Of a stretch of DNA of 64,000 bases, positions 35,050 to 43,547 are shown piece after piece. This DNA comes from DAOTWC01 sp048499435. Lineage in GTDB: Bacteria; Chloroflexota; Anaerolineae; Aggregatilineales; Phototrophicaceae. The notes under the pieces were generated by a model that saw only the letters and a program-made list of their open reading frames with translations, was not told the DNA's origin and did no database searches. Numbering within the stretch: the stretch's first letter is position 1; every line of letters begins with the position of its first letter. A program made the translations under genes and the position numbers. Location of the stretch: assembly GCA_048499435.1 (NCBI GenBank), contig JASNZW010000007.1:62001-126000 (forward strand), written 5' to 3'.

Positions 35050-36330
35050 CTAATCGTGCGCGGCCTGCGTCTCACTGCTTCCCGCCCACGCGTCGGCTGG
35101 CGGCGCCGGACGGCGCACCGGCTCCCAGTCCAGGCGGCCATTGTAGGCGAACTGGGACAGGAACGTGAAGATCAGGCTGTCGTTAATTGGTGGACAGATG
35201 ATACCCGATTGCGCCAGCGCGCGCTGCGTGTTAGCCGTCCCCAGCGCCATAAAGGCCGAGTCGCTGACGCCGAGCATGCGGCGCGCGAAGTCTATGTGGA
35301 AGAATGGCAGCAGGGGGTAGAGCGGGTTGGTCTCCGGGTTGGCGTGTTGTTCAACTGCGTCTACCCAGGTGTTGAACGGCAGCTTCTTCAGCGGGTAGCC
35401 GGCGGCGATAACCATGTCGAAGATGCTGCTCCAGTTAATGGGGCGCGGGTTGAGCAGGTGAAACACCTTGCCCAGCGATTCTGGCTGGCGCGCGAGGTAC
35501 ACCATTGCCTGCGACACGAAATCAACCGGCGTCATGTCCATCGGGCTTTTGACATCCGGCGCGCGGCCGGCCTGGATGCTGCCGATCAGCATCCGGGCGA
35601 CGAAATCGTCCACATTGGACGCGCCGGTGCGGCTGTCGCCTACGATCAGGCCGATGCGGTGAATGGTGACCGGGATGCCCCGGTCGCGCGCCAGCCGCAT
35701 GACCGCTTCGGCGACGTATTTCGTCTGGAAATAGCCGACATCAGGGCATTTCTCGGCGTCGAGCGGGGCGGTTTCGCCGCCGCCTTCCAGGTTGCGATAG
35801 GCGAGCAGGATGCCCAGCGACGAAACGAAATGCACCGGCTTGGGCTTACCACGCACAGCCAGGCGCAGCGTTTCCTGCGTGCCGCCGACGTTGGGGGTTT
35901 TCAGCCAGTCATAGGGCGCTACGTAGCTCAGTTTGCTGCCGCAGTGATAGATGCTGTCCAGCTCGTCGGCCAGCGCGTCGAACTCAGCCTCGGCCAGGCC
36001 GAGCAGCGGCAGCTTAAGATCGCCCAGCAGCGGGCGCACGCGAGCCGCCTGGCGCTCGTCCCAGATGCCGTAGCTCAGCAGGTTGCCGCGCAGGCGCTGC
36101 AGGCCGTGAGTGTGGTCAACGGCGCGCACCAGGCAGTAGACATCGGCCTCGGTCTGCGCCAGCAGGTCGCGCAGCAGATATGCCCCGACGAAGCCAGTCG
36201 CGCCGGTGAGCAGGATGGCGCGCGGGGCCGCCGACAGGTCCACCGAGCCGCGCTGGGGGACAATAGCGGGGTCAAGCTGCGCTTCCGCGTCTAGGTTAAA
36301 GCCGCCTTCGATTTTACCGTTAAGCGCCAT
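35050..36330 (-). CDS. Stand-alone thioester reductase (NAD(P)-dependent acyl reductase)
   Basis: A 426-residue extended short-chain dehydrogenase of the Lys2B/fatty-acyl-reductase type. The nucleotide-binding motif is LLTGATGFVGAYLL (Gly43-Gly49), the family motif YHCGSKLSYVAPY is at 128-140, and the catalytic YxxxK is Tyr200-Lys204 in GYFQTKYVAEAV. No adenylation or carrier domain is attached. Such domains reduce acyl thioesters to aldehydes or alcohols. Head-to-head with a wax ester/TAG synthase gene, it may supply fatty alcohol for wax esters. It could instead serve polyketide release. Confidence 0.88.
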   Translation of the reverse strand: MALNGKIEGGFNLDAEAQLDPAIVPQRGSVDLSAAPRAILLTGATGFVGAYLLRDLLAQTEADVYCLVRAVDHTHGLQRLRGNLLSYGIWDERQAARVRPLLGDLKLPLLGLAEAEFDALADELDSIYHCGSKLSYVAPYDWLKTPNVGGTQETLRLAVRGKPKPVHFVSSLGILLAYRNLEGGGETAPLDAEKCPDVGYFQTKYVAEAVMRLARDRGIPVTIHRIGLIVGDSRTGASNVDDFVARMLIGSIQAGRAPDVKSPMDMTPVDFVSQAMVYLARQPESLGKVFHLLNPRPINWSSIFDMVIAAGYPLKKLPFNTWVDAVEQHANPETNPLYPLLPFFHIDFARRMLGVSDSAFMALGTANTQRALAQSGIICPPINDSLIFTFLSQFAYNGRLDWEPVRRPAPPADAWAGSSETQAAHD

Positions 36331-36410
36331 CTGTCAACTTCCTTTCACAGCAGCTTTTTTCCTGGCCGCGCTCTACGTTACTCTATGAGCATATATCAGG
36401 ATACGGAAAT

Positions 36411-36438
36411 ATGACCAATTTTCATTTGACCGTATAAT
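36411..36438 (+). promoter_or_regulatory. Promoter of WS/DGAT gene in divergent intergenic region
   Basis: A perfect TATAAT (36433-36438) has ATGACC (36411-36416) 16 bp upstream as -35. Transcription would start near 36445, giving a 60-base leader to GTG 36505 with GAAAGGG as ribosome-binding site. On the opposite strand TTGGTC (36418-36413), 17 bp, TATATG (36395-36390) could drive the thioester reductase gene. The two -35 boxes overlap, so the promoters may compete. Confidence 0.6.
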
Positions 36439-36504
36439 AGAAGCAACCGCCTGCGCGGAAACAGGGAAGGCATACGCACAGAGGTAAAGTGAAAGGGTTT
36501 TATT

Positions 36505-38625
36505 GTGAAGCAGCGCAATAACATACTTGGCCCGGTGGACATGGCCTTCTTTTACGCGGACACGTCCGTAACACCGATGAATATCGGCGCGATGGCGATC
36601 TTTGAGGGCCAGATTGAGTTTGGCATGCTCAAGCAGCTTATCCTCTCGCGCATCTCGCAGGCCCCGCTTTACCGCCAGCGCATTGTCCAGGCCCTGCTGC
36701 ACGCCGGGCCGCCTACGTGGATACTGGACCCGAACTTCAACATTGACAACCACGTTTTCCGGCTGGCACTGGAGCCGCCGGGCACGGATGGGCAGCTTCG
36801 CCAGCTTGCCGGCCAGCTCGCTTCCGGGATGCTGGACCGGACGAAACCGCTGTGGGAAATGTACCTGATCGAGGGCCTGGCTGATGGCCACACGGCGATC
36901 TTTTTCAAGGTGCATCACTGCATGGTGGACGGCATCGCGGCGGTCCAGATCATCACGATGCTGATGGACCTGACGGCGGACATGCCGGCGCTGCCCACGC
37001 CGCCGCCGTTTGAACCACCGCCGCTGCCCAACACCCCGGCGCTGCTGCTGGACGCTGTTGACCGGTTTATACCGGACCGCCTGAGCGTGTTTAAGAAGAT
37101 CGCCCACGACACGCAGATGATGGGGTCGGTGCTGGGCGACAAAGAGCGGCGGCGCAGAATGCTGGTCGGCCTGGCGAACCTGATAAACGACAACCTGAAG
37201 CCGATTCAGAAGCTGCCCATCAACGGCAGGAACAGCGGGCGGATGGCGCTGACGTGGGCCGAGTTTCCGCTGGCGGAGGTGCGCGCCATAAAAACACACC
37301 ACAACGCATCGGTCAATGACGTGATGCTCGCGGTGCTGGGCGGGGCGGTTGAAGCCTATTCCAGCCGGCACGGCGGGTATGGCGACCAGAATTTCCTGCG
37401 CGCGCTGGTCCCGGTGAACGTGCGCACCGAGGCCGAGCAGGAACAGTTCGGCAACCGCATCTCGGTGCTGCCGATCGACATCCCCTTTGGCACGCCTGAC
37501 CCGCTGGAACGGCTGCGGCAGACAATGGAATATACGCGGCTGATGAAGCAGTCTTCGCTGTCTACCGGGCTGGACCTGGTGCTGACCCTGCCAGCGTTGG
37601 CGCTGTCGCCGGCGCAGCCGCCGGTGTGGAAGCTGGCCCCTGCGGTGTTCGCATTTCTGGCGCACACCTGGTGCACGAACGTCGCCGGGCCGCCGATTCC
37701 GGTTTATCTGCTGGGCCGCAAGATGCTGCACGCTTACGGGTATTTCCCGCTGAATGCGTCGAACGGCCTGGCGTGCGTTATCTTCAGCTACAACCAGCGC
37801 ATCAGCATGACGCTGGTGACGGACATGGCGATCATCCCTGACGCGACTGAGCTGCGGACCGACCTCGAAAACAGCTATGAGGCGCTGCGCCAGGCGGCGA
37901 AGGTGCAGCCGCAGGATATGTGGCCAGCGAGCAAACCCCGTCCTCAGCCCGCGCCTGTGGCTGAAGCCAGCGCCGCGCCAGCGACCGGCAGCGCAGCGGA
38001 CACCGCGAAGGCCGCGCCTGCCGTCAGAAGCGCCGCGCCGCCCGCGCCTGAAGCGGAGGCCGCGCCGGTGACGGTGACGGTCACAGCGGCGGAGAACGGC
38101 GCGGAGCCAGCCGCAGCCGCCGCGCCGGCGCTGGCCAGCAGCCCGCAGGCGCACCATGAGGCGCCGCCCGCGCCGGAGCCGGAGCCGGCGGCCAGCGCGG
38201 CGGAGGATGGCTCGGGGCCGGTGACGCTGTTTTCGGCAGCGTGGGCACAGCAGTATATGGCCGCCATCAACGCCAGCCGCGCTTACTACAACGCCTCCAC
38301 GCGCTGGGAAGCGGGGGCGCTGACGTTTGTGCTCAAGGCGGCGCCGCGCCACGGCTTCCCGGCCGACTGCGCGGTGTGGCTGGACCTGCACCGGGGCCGC
38401 TGCCGCGACGCGCACAGCCTGCCGCCCGCTGAAGCGCGCCAGCGCGCAGCTTTCGTGATTGAGGGCGAATACGACACGTGGATGGACGTGCTCAACGGGC
38501 GCGCGCAGCCGCTTCCCCTGATTATGCGCGGCAAGCTGCGGCTGGCGAAAGGCTCGCTGATGCGGCTGATGCCGTTCACACAGTCGGCCCAGGAGCTTAT
38601 CAAATGCGCGCAGGGCATTGGCTGA
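36505..38625 (+). CDS. Wax ester synthase/diacylglycerol acyltransferase fused to SCP2-like domain
   Basis: A 706-residue fusion. Residues 1-470 are a bacterial WS/DGAT: the catalytic HHxxxDG is HHCMVDG (137-143), preceded by RTKPLWEMYLIEGL, and the structural ND motif is in ASVNDVMLAVLGG. A disordered Ala/Pro/Glu-rich linker spans about 475-580. The last 120 residues resemble a SCP2 sterol/lipid-carrier domain (LTFVLKAAPRHG, FVIEGEYDTWMDVLNG, MRGKLRLAKGSLMRLM). It would esterify acyl-CoA to fatty alcohol or diacylglycerol at the membrane. The carrier domain may shuttle the lipid. The start is GTG. Confidence 0.92.
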   Translation: MKQRNNILGPVDMAFFYADTSVTPMNIGAMAIFEGQIEFGMLKQLILSRISQAPLYRQRIVQALLHAGPPTWILDPNFNIDNHVFRLALEPPGTDGQLRQLAGQLASGMLDRTKPLWEMYLIEGLADGHTAIFFKVHHCMVDGIAAVQIITMLMDLTADMPALPTPPPFEPPPLPNTPALLLDAVDRFIPDRLSVFKKIAHDTQMMGSVLGDKERRRRMLVGLANLINDNLKPIQKLPINGRNSGRMALTWAEFPLAEVRAIKTHHNASVNDVMLAVLGGAVEAYSSRHGGYGDQNFLRALVPVNVRTEAEQEQFGNRISVLPIDIPFGTPDPLERLRQTMEYTRLMKQSSLSTGLDLVLTLPALALSPAQPPVWKLAPAVFAFLAHTWCTNVAGPPIPVYLLGRKMLHAYGYFPLNASNGLACVIFSYNQRISMTLVTDMAIIPDATELRTDLENSYEALRQAAKVQPQDMWPASKPRPQPAPVAEASAAPATGSAADTAKAAPAVRSAAPPAPEAEAAPVTVTVTAAENGAEPAAAAAPALASSPQAHHEAPPAPEPEPAASAAEDGSGPVTLFSAAWAQQYMAAINASRAYYNASTRWEAGALTFVLKAAPRHGFPADCAVWLDLHRGRCRDAHSLPPAEARQRAAFVIEGEYDTWMDVLNGRAQPLPLIMRGKLRLAKGSLMRLMPFTQSAQELIKCAQGIG

Positions 38626-38653
38626 GCGCGAAAGGCTGGACTGATTGATAGAA

Positions 38654-38691
38654 TTGCGTTAAAATTCACAAAAATGTGGAATTTTACGCAA
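38654..38691. promoter_or_regulatory. AT-rich 38-bp dyad between WS/DGAT and phasin-like genes
   Basis: TTGCGTTAAAATTC and GAATTTTACGCAA are near-perfect inverted arms (one extra T), with an inner ACA/TGT pair around AAAA. It is strikingly AT-rich for this DNA. No U-run follows on either strand, so an operator is more likely than a terminator. It sits immediately upstream of a possible -10 (TATTAT, 38718-38723) of the phasin-like gene. Confidence 0.5.
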
Positions 38692-38763
38692 CAAACACGG
38701 CGTAGAAACGTATTACGTATTATAGACATGAAAAGGAGATTAAGGCCCCAGGGGCCGCCGTCT

Positions 38764-39339
38764 ATGAGCGATGATCTTACCCCGAAGGATGCGCCCCCAG
38801 CGGGGCCATCACCATCAGCACCGGCCAAAGGCAAGCGCGGGCGGCCCGCTGTCAGCGCCGCGCGCCAGCCGCACGCCACATCCACAACTGCTCGTAAGCC
38901 AGCCAAAAAGGAACCAGAGATGGCAGAAGAAAAGGTGAAATCGTTTGAAGCAGCCGCCCAGGACACGGTAAAGGCGGCGGAAGAAACCGTCAAAGCCGCT
39001 GAGGCGACGCTGCGCGACAAGGTCAAGGATGTGCAGGACACAACCCGCACGAAGGTCAAGGAACTGGCCGAGGATGTGCAGGAACGGTTTGAGGACACGC
39101 CGTTCGATGAGTTCATTGACCACCAGCGCAAAGCCGCGATGGAAGCGGGCAAGGCGCTGGAAAGTCTGATCCCAGAGGGCTTCCGCGATCACGGCGAGAT
39201 CGCAGTCAAGGAAGCGGTGGAGGGCTACCGCCGCCTGTTTAACTCGGTTATCGACCAGGTGGTGAGCACCATCGAGAAGGTGAAGCTGGAAGAAGCGGCT
39301 GAGACGACCAGCAAAGCAAAAAAGGCTAAGACGAAGTAA
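38764..39339 (+). CDS. Phasin-like, helical granule-associated protein
   Basis: A 191-residue protein from this start. The N-terminal about 50 residues are disordered and basic with an AT-hook-like KGKRGRP. From about residue 53 it is one long amphipathic, Ala/Lys/Glu-rich helical region (EAAAQDTVKAAEETVKAAE and so on), as in phasins and PhaF-like nucleoid/granule proteins. A Lys-rich tail SKAKKAKTK ends it. Start choice is uncertain: ATG 38728 follows no clear site, ATG 38764 has AGGGG eight bases before it, and ATG 38920 has a good AAAAAGGA and would give a 140-residue protein without the AT-hook. Next to WS/DGAT it probably coats lipid inclusions. Confidence 0.65.
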   Translation: MSDDLTPKDAPPAGPSPSAPAKGKRGRPAVSAARQPHATSTTARKPAKKEPEMAEEKVKSFEAAAQDTVKAAEETVKAAEATLRDKVKDVQDTTRTKVKELAEDVQERFEDTPFDEFIDHQRKAAMEAGKALESLIPEGFRDHGEIAVKEAVEGYRRLFNSVIDQVVSTIEKVKLEEAAETTSKAKKAKTK

Positions 39340-39363
39340 GCAGCCAGGCTGGTTGCTTTGCGG

Positions 39364-39401
39364 CGCGCCGTGATGGATAATCGTCACGGCGCGTTGTTTT
39401 T
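39364..39401 (+). terminator. Intrinsic terminator after phasin-like gene
   Basis: CGCGCCGTGA (39364-39373) pairs perfectly with TCACGGCGCG (39384-39393) around a 10-base loop, followed directly by TTGTTTTT. Strong Rho-independent terminator, 24 bp after the stop codon. Confidence 0.9.
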
Positions 39402-39424
39402 CCGCTGGAATGCCTGGAGGCAGG

Positions 39425-39922
39425 GTGTTGGAGACGATTTACAGGCTGCGGCTGGCCGTTTCCGCCGACGCGCCGGTGATCGCGGCGCAGCGGCGCGCCA
39501 TGTTCATTGAGATGGGCGACCGGGCGCACGCTGAAGCGGCTGGTATGGATGAACAGTTTGTGGCCTGGGTAAGCGAGCGCATCGCGCGCGGCGCCTACCT
39601 GGGCTGGCTGGCCTGCACGGAAGCCGGCGCGCCGGTGGCCGGGGCGGGGCTGGATATCCGCGAGGGCGCGCCGCTGCCCGGCGATTTCGCCACCCGGCGC
39701 GGCTATATCATGAATGTTTACGTGCTGCCGGAACACCGCCGGCGCGGGCTGGCGCGCTGTTTGCTGCGGGCGCTGCTGGGCTGGTGCCAGGAAAACGGCG
39801 TGCGCGGCCTGTCGCTGCACGCCAGCGACGCCGGCCGCCCTTTGTACGAGGCGCTGGGTTTCGTGGCCAGCGGCGAGATGCGGCTGCTGCTGCCGCTGGA
39901 CCAGCAGCCAGAGCGCGTATGA
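39425..39922 (+). CDS. GNAT-family N-acetyltransferase
   Basis: About 165 residues. The GNAT core is clear: YIMNVYVLPEHRRRGLARCLL holds the acetyl-CoA loop (RRRGLA), and ASDAGRPLYEALGFVASGEM is the C-terminal motif with the conserved Tyr-Glu...GF. GTG 39425 (or TTG 39428) is preferred because GGAGG lies at 39416-39420; an ATG at 39410 would sit upstream of this site. The acceptor substrate is unknown. Its stop overlaps the ATG of the next gene (ATGA). Confidence 0.85.
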   Translation: MLETIYRLRLAVSADAPVIAAQRRAMFIEMGDRAHAEAAGMDEQFVAWVSERIARGAYLGWLACTEAGAPVAGAGLDIREGAPLPGDFATRRGYIMNVYVLPEHRRRGLARCLLRALLGWCQENGVRGLSLHASDAGRPLYEALGFVASGEMRLLLPLDQQPERV

Positions 39923-40557
39923 GCGTTGAGGTCGTCACTCTTACGCACACGTCGCCTTTTGGCGTTGAGGTGCGCAGTACGCTGTTTCAGCATAACCCGC
40001 CGGCGGACCGCCTGCTGCTGCTGCTGCCGGGGCGCGGCTACACCGTTAATCACCCGCTGCTGTTCCACCTGCTGTACGTGGCGCTGGAAAACGGCTGGGA
40101 CGCGCTGCCGGTGTCTTACGGGTTTCAGGCCGCCGCCGGCGATTTCACGCCCGAACAGTTCCCGCTGTTACAGCGGGACGTGGCGCTGGCGACCGGGCCG
40201 GCGCTGGCGCGCGGGTATCGCCAGGTGTGCGCGGCCGGAAAATCGCTGGGGACGCCGCTGGCGGTGGACCTGGCGCGCGGCGCTAAGGCCGAGCGCGTGT
40301 CGCTGATTCTGCTGACGCCGGTGAGCGGCGTCATGCAGGCGCTGGATGGCATCCGCACGCTGGCGGTGATCGGCACAGGTGACCCGCTCTATTCCCCGGA
40401 GATGGTGCGCCTGACCGAGCGCGAGGCGTATATCGAGTGGCGCGTGTACGATGGGCTTGACCACGCGCTGATCGTAAGGGATGACTGGCGCGCGTCGGTG
40501 GCGGCGCTGCACCGGATCATGGGCGACTGTGAACAGTTCCTGCGCGAGGACGGCTAA
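39919..40557 (+). CDS. Alpha/beta hydrolase-like protein
   Basis: A 212-residue protein. LLLLLPGRGYTVNHPLLFHL and VCAAGKSLGTPLAVDLA (nucleophile-type Ser in GKSLGT) resemble dienelactone-hydrolase/KANL3-like small alpha/beta hydrolases; YDGLDHALIV carries a candidate catalytic His. ATG 39919 overlaps the acetyltransferase stop; the frame is open upstream but that part lies in the previous gene. Middle gene of a three-gene coupled set. Function unknown. Confidence 0.78.
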   Translation: MSVEVVTLTHTSPFGVEVRSTLFQHNPPADRLLLLLPGRGYTVNHPLLFHLLYVALENGWDALPVSYGFQAAAGDFTPEQFPLLQRDVALATGPALARGYRQVCAAGKSLGTPLAVDLARGAKAERVSLILLTPVSGVMQALDGIRTLAVIGTGDPLYSPEMVRLTEREAYIEWRVYDGLDHALIVRDDWRASVAALHRIMGDCEQFLREDG

Positions 40558-40560
40558 CCC

Positions 40561-41409
40561 ATGCAGACACACCCGCTGTTCGACTTCGGCGGCGCGGGGC
40601 CGGCGCTGCACCTGGCGGTCGCCAACGGTTTTCCGCCGCACACGTATCGCCCCCTGCTGGCCCCGCTGACCGCTGACTATCGCGTGTTGAGCCTGCCGCC
40701 GCGCGCTTTGTGGCCGGGGGTTGGCGCGCCGCCGGCGCAGGCTGGTTCGTGGCGCGAGCTGGCCGACGACCTGCTGGCGGGGCTGCGCCAGCACAATCTC
40801 ACGGATGTGATCGCTGTCGGGCATTCGTTCGGCGGAGTGGCGTCGCTGCTGGCGGTTCTGGCGGAGCCGCGGCGCTTTCGCGCGCTGATTCTACTTGATC
40901 CGACGATCCTGCCGCCGCCGGTCGCAGATGCGATTCGCGCCCTGCGCCAGCAGGGCGATGGGGCGCGCCTGCCGCTGGTGGACGGCGCGCTCAGCCGGCG
41001 CAGCCGGTTTGCTGATCTTGACGAAGCGTTCGCGTACTGGCGCGACAAGGCGCTGTTCAGCGACTGGCCGGACGCCGCGCTGCGCCTCTACGCCGAAAGC
41101 ATGACGCGCCCTACGGGCAGCGGCGACCTGACGCTAACCTGGAGTCCTGCCTGGGAGGCGTATTATTACCAGTCGGTGTACACCGACGCCTGGGACGACC
41201 TGCCGCGCCTGGCGGGCCTGCTGCCAACGCTGGTGATCGGCGGCGAGACAACCACCACGTTTACAGCAGAGGCGCGCGACCTGGCGCGCGCGCTGCTGCC
41301 GGATGCCGCGCACGTTACGATCGGCGGGCACGGGCATCTGTTCCCGCACAGCGCGCCCGCCGAGACGGAGCGTGTTATCCGCGACTGGCTGAAGGCCAGC
41401 GGCCTCTAA
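40561..41409 (+). CDS. Alpha/beta-fold hydrolase
   Basis: A 282-residue protein with nucleophile elbow VGHSFGG (near residue 87), oxyanion-type LAVANGFPPHTYRPLLAPL at the start, acid-bearing LVIGGETTTTF and catalytic His in GGHGHLFPHSAP. Typical of the broad serine hydrolase family; substrate unknown. It begins three bases after the preceding hydrolase gene and its end overlaps the convergent LysM gene by 4 bp. Confidence 0.86.
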   Translation: MQTHPLFDFGGAGPALHLAVANGFPPHTYRPLLAPLTADYRVLSLPPRALWPGVGAPPAQAGSWRELADDLLAGLRQHNLTDVIAVGHSFGGVASLLAVLAEPRRFRALILLDPTILPPPVADAIRALRQQGDGARLPLVDGALSRRSRFADLDEAFAYWRDKALFSDWPDAALRLYAESMTRPTGSGDLTLTWSPAWEAYYYQSVYTDAWDDLPRLAGLLPTLVIGGETTTTFTAEARDLARALLPDAAHVTIGGHGHLFPHSAPAETERVIRDWLKASGL

Positions 41410-43409
41410 AGCCCAGCGACTTCGTCCCCGCCGCCCTCTTCTATCTGGCAGCGTTCGTCGCTGCTGTCGCTGGTGACCTGCTGTTCAGCCCCGCTGGTAT
41501 CAACCCAGAACAATGTGACCGCGTTCGACCCTTCGGTTGTGTCGGTAGTAAAGAAGCTGTCACCGGGCGGGGCGATAAAGCCGCCGGTCTGTTCGGCGCC
41601 GTCAACGACCCAGCGCACTGGGACGAAGAACAGATTCGGGTTGCTTATGCGCCAGGCGCGGATTTCCAACGGCTCAATCGAACACAGCGGGGTCAGGCTG
41701 AGGCGGCCCATGCCAGAGGGCGGCGGATCAACAGGCGTATTGTTGTCGGCGGGCGGCGGCGTGGGTGGGGCGGCCGCCTCGCGGAACATGCTGACCGGCG
41801 GCGAACTGCACGCGACCGCGCCGTTCAGCAGCGCCTCAACATACCAGCTAAAGCTGAAGCCGTAGCCGATGCCGCTGCTGGAGAGGTCGGCGCTGAGGTT
41901 GGTCTGGCCGCCGTCAGCGTTAAAAACGGTCGTGCCCGATTCGCCGGTGACGATGACCCGGTAGCCGTCCGCGCCGGGGGCGGCGTCCCAGTAGAAAGTG
42001 CCAACGCCGTAAGGCAGGCCGTTCAGCGGCGCGGTGGCGCGGAACGGCCCGCAGTCCACTGTGGCTGAGCGTGGGCTGTCGTTCGCGGGCGGCGCGCCCA
42101 GGGACGGCAGCGTGCGCGGGACAGCGGCGCCGCAGGTGATCGTAAGCTGCTGGCCAGGTATGATCAGCGTGCCCTGAAGGCCGTTGGCCTGGCTGATCGC
42201 GGCGACAGAGGTGCTGTAGGTCAGCGCCAGTTGGAACAGCGTGTCGCCGGGCACAACCGTGTAGCTGATCTGCTCGCCGGCGTCGCAGGCGTTGGTGTCG
42301 ATAACGGTGATAAGGCCCGCTGACGGCTGCTGCACAGTGTCCACCGCAGGCAGGTCCAGGCGCGTATAGGCGGCGTTAACGGTCTCGATAAACGTGAGGT
42401 CCGCCGGTTCGATGGGTTCAGGCTCGGAAAAGCTGGTGAGGATGATCAGCCCGTTTTCGTCGAGCTGGGCGCGCACTTTCATGCCCGCCGGGATGGCGCG
42501 CTCGTTGGGCGTGCCCGGCTCCAGCGTGACGAGGCCCTCAACGGTGATGATCTCAATGATATTGCCGGGGGGCAGCAGGCGCAGGATGGCGCGCGACCCC
42601 ATGCGAATATCAGCGCCGTTAACGGTCAGGTCCACTTTGATGCCGTGCGGGCTTTGCAGGGCCAGCAGCGACGGGGCCTGGGCGCACTCCAGGTCGGTAA
42701 AGGCGGTGCGAAGCTGGAACGCCTGCATGGGGGTGCGGCTGTTCTCGCTGATGCGCGGCAGGCTGGCCGCATCCAGCAGGGGGTCGAGCGCGCTGCGGCT
42801 TATCCAGGCCGGGCCGCGCGCGGTGATGACGCGCAGCCAGGCTTCGTCCACGCTCACGGCGTCGGCCTGGAGCGTCTCACCGGCGGCGGCGGTCGCGACC
42901 AGGTTGGTTGTCTCGGCAGGGCCGCTGTGCAGGCTGGCGTCGGCTGCGACAGCAGCCGCCACTGGCGCGGCGGGGATATACATATCTGCCGGGTCCACCG
43001 CGTTTTCGACCTGCGTGTCGCCCATCAGCAGAAAGACGACCGCCTGGCCCGGCAAGCTGCCAGGCACGTTCGCCTGCACGTTCATGAGGGCGATGCCCCA
43101 ATAGTCGCGCGTTGTGTCCAGGGGCGCGGTGGCGATGCGCTGGAAGGCCCCCAGGCCGGCGCGGTCTGCTGGCTCGCTGAAGAAGCCCGCCGCCATCACC
43201 TCGGTAAAGGTGGCATCAACACGGTTGAAACCGTAGCAGGCGCTGTTGCGGTCGAGCACGCTGCAGTTGTCGCCCAGGTCGTTGAGCGCCCGCTGCACCA
43301 GCGCGGGGCAGGCGGCGGCAGCGTCTTCCTGGGCCGCTGCCGCGCCGACAGCCAGCAGTGTGCCGACGGCTGCAGCGATGCCGATGAGTAGAAGTGTGCG
43401 TCTTAACAT
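41406..43409 (-). CDS. Secreted multidomain protein with SH3-like and LysM domains
   Basis: A 667-residue exported protein. A signal peptide (LLLIGIAAAVGTLLAVGAAAA) is followed by a Cys-rich N-domain, an SH3-like stretch (ADASLHSGPAETTNLVATAA ... EAWLRVI), a FecR-like or beta segment around IRMGSRAILRLLPPGNIIEI, a LysM module (YTVVPGDTLFQLALTYSTSV) near the middle, and a C-terminal beta domain after a Pro-rich linker. LysM suggests cell-wall binding. A GGAGGGG site precedes the ATG, and a TATACT -10-like box lies at 43478-43473. Exact role unknown. Confidence 0.83.
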   Translation of the reverse strand: MLRRTLLLIGIAAAVGTLLAVGAAAAQEDAAAACPALVQRALNDLGDNCSVLDRNSACYGFNRVDATFTEVMAAGFFSEPADRAGLGAFQRIATAPLDTTRDYWGIALMNVQANVPGSLPGQAVVFLLMGDTQVENAVDPADMYIPAAPVAAAVAADASLHSGPAETTNLVATAAAGETLQADAVSVDEAWLRVITARGPAWISRSALDPLLDAASLPRISENSRTPMQAFQLRTAFTDLECAQAPSLLALQSPHGIKVDLTVNGADIRMGSRAILRLLPPGNIIEIITVEGLVTLEPGTPNERAIPAGMKVRAQLDENGLIILTSFSEPEPIEPADLTFIETVNAAYTRLDLPAVDTVQQPSAGLITVIDTNACDAGEQISYTVVPGDTLFQLALTYSTSVAAISQANGLQGTLIIPGQQLTITCGAAVPRTLPSLGAPPANDSPRSATVDCGPFRATAPLNGLPYGVGTFYWDAAPGADGYRVIVTGESGTTVFNADGGQTNLSADLSSSGIGYGFSFSWYVEALLNGAVACSSPPVSMFREAAAPPTPPPADNNTPVDPPPSGMGRLSLTPLCSIEPLEIRAWRISNPNLFFVPVRWVVDGAEQTGGFIAPPGDSFFTTDTTEGSNAVTLFWVDTSGAEQQVTSDSSDERCQIEEGGGDEVAGL

Positions 43410-43512
43410 GTGGCCCCTCCTGCTACTGCGCTGGCATGACGGTGTTAATCGTCATATTGGCTGCGTTATTACAGTATAACAGATTAAATGCGGAAAAGGG
43501 AAGAATATAAAC

Positions 43513-43538
43513 AAAAAGCCCAACCTTGCGGGTCGGGC
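43513..43538 (-). terminator. Intrinsic terminator of tRNA-Phe
   Basis: On the minus strand GCCCGACC (43538-43531) pairs with GGTTGGGC (43525-43518) with one G-U pair and a CGCAA loop, followed by TTTTTG. It begins about 10 bases after the mature tRNA 3' end. Confidence 0.85.
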
Positions 43539-43547
43539 CTAAAGGCT

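Noticed and set aside
33119..35053. Plus-strand frame (644 codons) opposite the CocE hydrolase gene
   Set aside because: No recognisable motif; the opposite strand encodes a complete hydrolase with catalytic residues.
36373..38415. Minus-strand frame (680 codons) opposite WS/DGAT
   Set aside because: Arg/Gln/His-rich antisense shadow; covers the WS/DGAT promoter.
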